Of a stretch of 64,000 nucleotides of DNA, positions 62,275 through 64,000 are shown piece after piece (the first letter of the stretch is position 1; every line of letters begins with the position of its first letter). The stretch spans positions 800,001 through 864,000 of the forward strand of contig NZ_AQUO01000001.1 in the NCBI RefSeq assembly GCF_000371965.1. Direction: 5' to 3'. This DNA is from Paracoccus sp. N5. GTDB lineage: Bacteria; Pseudomonadota; Alphaproteobacteria; Rhodobacterales; Rhodobacteraceae. The notes below the pieces were generated by a model, which saw only the letters and a list, made by a program, of their open reading frames with translations, was not told where the DNA came from and did not search any database. The position numbers were made by a program, and so were the translations under genes.

Positions 62275-63659
62275 TACGCTGTCCTTTCGCCAGGCGCCGT
62301 GCTTTGGCGCGTCCGCCGCAGCGCGTCAACCACCGTCGAGACCCGCGAGGATTTGGAGCCCTTCACAAGCACGATATCGCCGGTCGCGACCAAATCGCCG
62401 ACGCGCAGGGCCAGTTCGGCGGCAGTCTCGGCATGCACGCCGCGGCGGTTTTCCGGCAGCGCCTCGTGCAGGGCGCGCATGCGCGGGCCGGCGGTATGGA
62501 CCAGGTCGACCGCCGGGATCGAGGGGTCCTGCGCCATGCCGGCATGCATGGCGAGTTCGTCCGGGCCAAGCTCCAGCATGTCGCCCAGGATCGCCACCCG
62601 CCGCCCGCCGGTCAGCCGCGCCAGCGTCGCCAGGCCGGCCGAGAGCGAGGTCGGGTTCGAGTTATAGGCGTCGTCGATCAGCCGCAGGCCGCCCAGGTCC
62701 TCGACCGCGCCACGGCCCAGCGGCGGGTTCCAGTCCGCAAGATGTGTCGCCGCCGCGGCCGGATCGGCGCCGGCGGCCGACAGCGCGGCCAACACGCCGA
62801 CCGCATTCATCACGAAATGCGTGCCGGCGGTGGCGAGGGTGAAATCCACCACCTCGCCCAGGATGCGGGCGCGGACCCGGGTGGTGCCGTCCACGGTCTC
62901 GGCCTTCAGGGGTTGCGCCATGCCGTGCTGGCCGAAGCCGATGACGATGGCGCCGGCCTCGTCCGCGCAGTCGCGCAGAAGCTGGGTGACGGGCAGGTCC
63001 TCGGGGATGATGGCGGTGCCGGGCTGGGTCAGGCCGGCGAAGATCGCGCCCTTTTCGCGGGCGATGCCCTCGATGGCGCCGAAGGCCTCCAGATGCGCGG
63101 CCGCGACCGTGGTGATCATCGCGACATGCGGGCGGGCAAGGCGGGCCAGCGGCTCGATCTCGCCGGGGTGGTTCATGCCGATCTCGATGATGGCGAAATC
63201 GGTGTCTTCCGGCATCCGCGCCAAGGTCAGCGGCACGCCCCAGTGGTTGTTGTAGCTGGCCTCGGCGGCGTGGATCACGCCCTGACCGGTCAGCGCGATG
63301 CGGGCCATTTCCTTGGTCGAGGTCTTGCCGACCGAGCCGGTGATGGCGATGACCTTGCCCTGCATCCGGGCGCGGCCGGCGCGGCCCAGCGATTCCAGCG
63401 CGGCCAGGACATCGGGGACGACCAGCAGCGGCGCGTCGGGGGCCACGCCCTCCGGGATGCGGCTGACCAGCGCGGCGGCGGCGCCCTTGTCCAGCGCCTG
63501 GGCGACGAAGTCATGGCCGTCGCGCACATCCTTCAGCGCCACGAACAGGTCGCCGGGCCGCAGTGTGCGGGTGTCGATGGACACGCCCGTGATCACAAAA
63601 TCGCGGGTGGCGCGGCCGCCGGTGGCCCGCGCCGCGGCGTCAGAGGTCCAGAGCGTCAT
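62274..63659 (-). CDS. murF: UDP-N-acetylmuramoyl-tripeptide-D-alanyl-D-alanine ligase
   Basis: Adds D-Ala-D-Ala to the UDP-MurNAc-tripeptide. 461 residues. FVALKDVRDGHDFVAQALDKGA in the N-terminal domain, P-loop ITGSVGKTSTKEMARIAL, YNNHWGVPLTL, MNHPGEIEPLARLARPHVA, and the C-terminal LIDDAYNSNPTSLSAGLATLA. Its ATG overlaps the murE stop. Confidence 0.98.
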   Translation of the reverse strand: MTLWTSDAAARATGGRATRDFVITGVSIDTRTLRPGDLFVALKDVRDGHDFVAQALDKGAAAALVSRIPEGVAPDAPLLVVPDVLAALESLGRAGRARMQGKVIAITGSVGKTSTKEMARIALTGQGVIHAAEASYNNHWGVPLTLARMPEDTDFAIIEIGMNHPGEIEPLARLARPHVAMITTVAAAHLEAFGAIEGIAREKGAIFAGLTQPGTAIIPEDLPVTQLLRDCADEAGAIVIGFGQHGMAQPLKAETVDGTTRVRARILGEVVDFTLATAGTHFVMNAVGVLAALSAAGADPAAAATHLADWNPPLGRGAVEDLGGLRLIDDAYNSNPTSLSAGLATLARLTGGRRVAILGDMLELGPDELAMHAGMAQDPSIPAVDLVHTAGPRMRALHEALPENRRGVHAETAAELALRVGDLVATGDIVLVKGSKSSRVSTVVDALRRTRQSTAPGERTA

Positions 63660-64000
63660 ATCTTGCCATCCAGCGCGGCGACGGCGACCGAGGCTTGTTC
63701 CGCATCGTCGAAGGGATAGACGTCGCTGCCGATGATCTGGCCGGTCTCGTGGCCCTTCCCGGCGATCAGCAGCGCGTCGCCGGGTTGCAGGGCATCGACG
63801 CCGCGCAGGATCGCCTCGGCGCGGTCGCCGATCTCATGCGCCTCGGGGCCGGCGCCGGCCATGACCTCGGCGCGGATCGCGGCCGGGTCCTCCGAGCGCG
63901 GGTTGTCGTCGGTGACATAGACCACGTCGGCAAAGGCGCGCGCCGCCTCGCCCATCAGCGGGCGCTTGAGCCGGTCGCGGTCGCCGCCGGCGCCGAAGAC
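63656..64000 (-). CDS. murE: UDP-N-acetylmuramoyl-tripeptide synthetase, C-terminal part
   Basis: Only the last 114 residues are in the window; the frame is open at the right edge. It begins VFGAGGDRDRLKRPLMGEAARAFADVVYVTDDNPRSEDPAAIRAEVMAG, the C-terminal domain of MurE. The DNPR motif is the meso-diaminopimelate recognition motif, so the cell wall is probably of meso-DAP type. LLIAGKGHETGQ near the end is also conserved. Confidence 0.95.
   Translation of the reverse strand, partial: VFGAGGDRDRLKRPLMGEAARAFADVVYVTDDNPRSEDPAAIRAEVMAGAGPEAHEIGDRAEAILRGVDALQPGDALLIAGKGHETGQIIGSDVYPFDDAEQASVAVAALDGKI

Noticed and set aside
59671..62667. 998-residue plus-strand frame opposite murD-mraY-murF
   Set aside because: Shadow of three essential cell-wall genes.

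Overview
The window is about 64 kb of very GC-rich DNA, densely packed with single-copy chromosomal genes. It reads as a chromosome segment of an alphaproteobacterium of the Rhodobacteraceae, most likely Paracoccus or a close relative. The reasons are an IscR with one cysteine, a CckA next to recA, an RNase E with a long acidic insertion in its S1 domain, a GAAC-N7-GAAC LexA box at recA, a DUF2842 gene and a carboxy(nor)spermidine pathway. I see no rRNA, tRNA, CRISPR array, insertion sequence or prophage. The genus is an inference; the family assignment is firmer.

Layout. 1-10.3 kb: ribosomal protein genes rplM-rpsI (rpsI is cut by the left edge), a hotdog thioesterase, an ECHDC3-like crotonase, ccdA, rne with a long leader, a DctB/DctD two-component pair whose regulator lacks the sigma-54 contact loop, and purQ. 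10.3-21.3 kb: icd, a three-gene overlapping operon (alpha/beta hydrolase, four-helix membrane protein, tandemly duplicated HD-domain phosphohydrolase), divergent iscR with a Gfo/Idh oxidoreductase, then carboxy(nor)spermidine decarboxylase and dehydrogenase, an AI-2E-family membrane protein, a GlxA-type AraC regulator and an unknown protein. 21.3-30.6 kb: glmU-glmS, gph, bfd-bfr, queA with an MFS transporter, DUF924 and lpd.

30.6-41.8 kb is the main uptake region. A TonB-dependent siderophore-type receptor and a fused double-ATPase ABC protein lie on the minus strand. Divergently there are two paralogous cysteine-rich peptide-type binding proteins and two permeases. Together they could form a complete outer-plus-inner membrane import route for a metallophore or peptide. 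41.8-51.7 kb: thiamine pyrophosphokinase, DUF2842 and purA; a Tat-exported cyclase with an AhpD-like protein; a 650-bp stretch without a recognisable gene; a DUF1127 gene followed by degenerate tandem repeats; a class II amidotransferase; DUF1330-alaS; and SOS-regulated recA. 51.7-64 kb: a small sulfotransferase-like protein, cckA, an RsmB-like methyltransferase, a lytic transglycosylase-like protein, guaB, a FadL-like porin, and the division/cell-wall genes murE-murF-mraY-murD (murE is cut by the right edge).

Most minus-strand genes form tightly spaced or overlapping operons, with many ATGA or TAATG junctions. Dispersed intergenic elements with a GGGTATTT/AAAGAAG core, often next to a GC-rich hairpin, occur near gene ends throughout the window.
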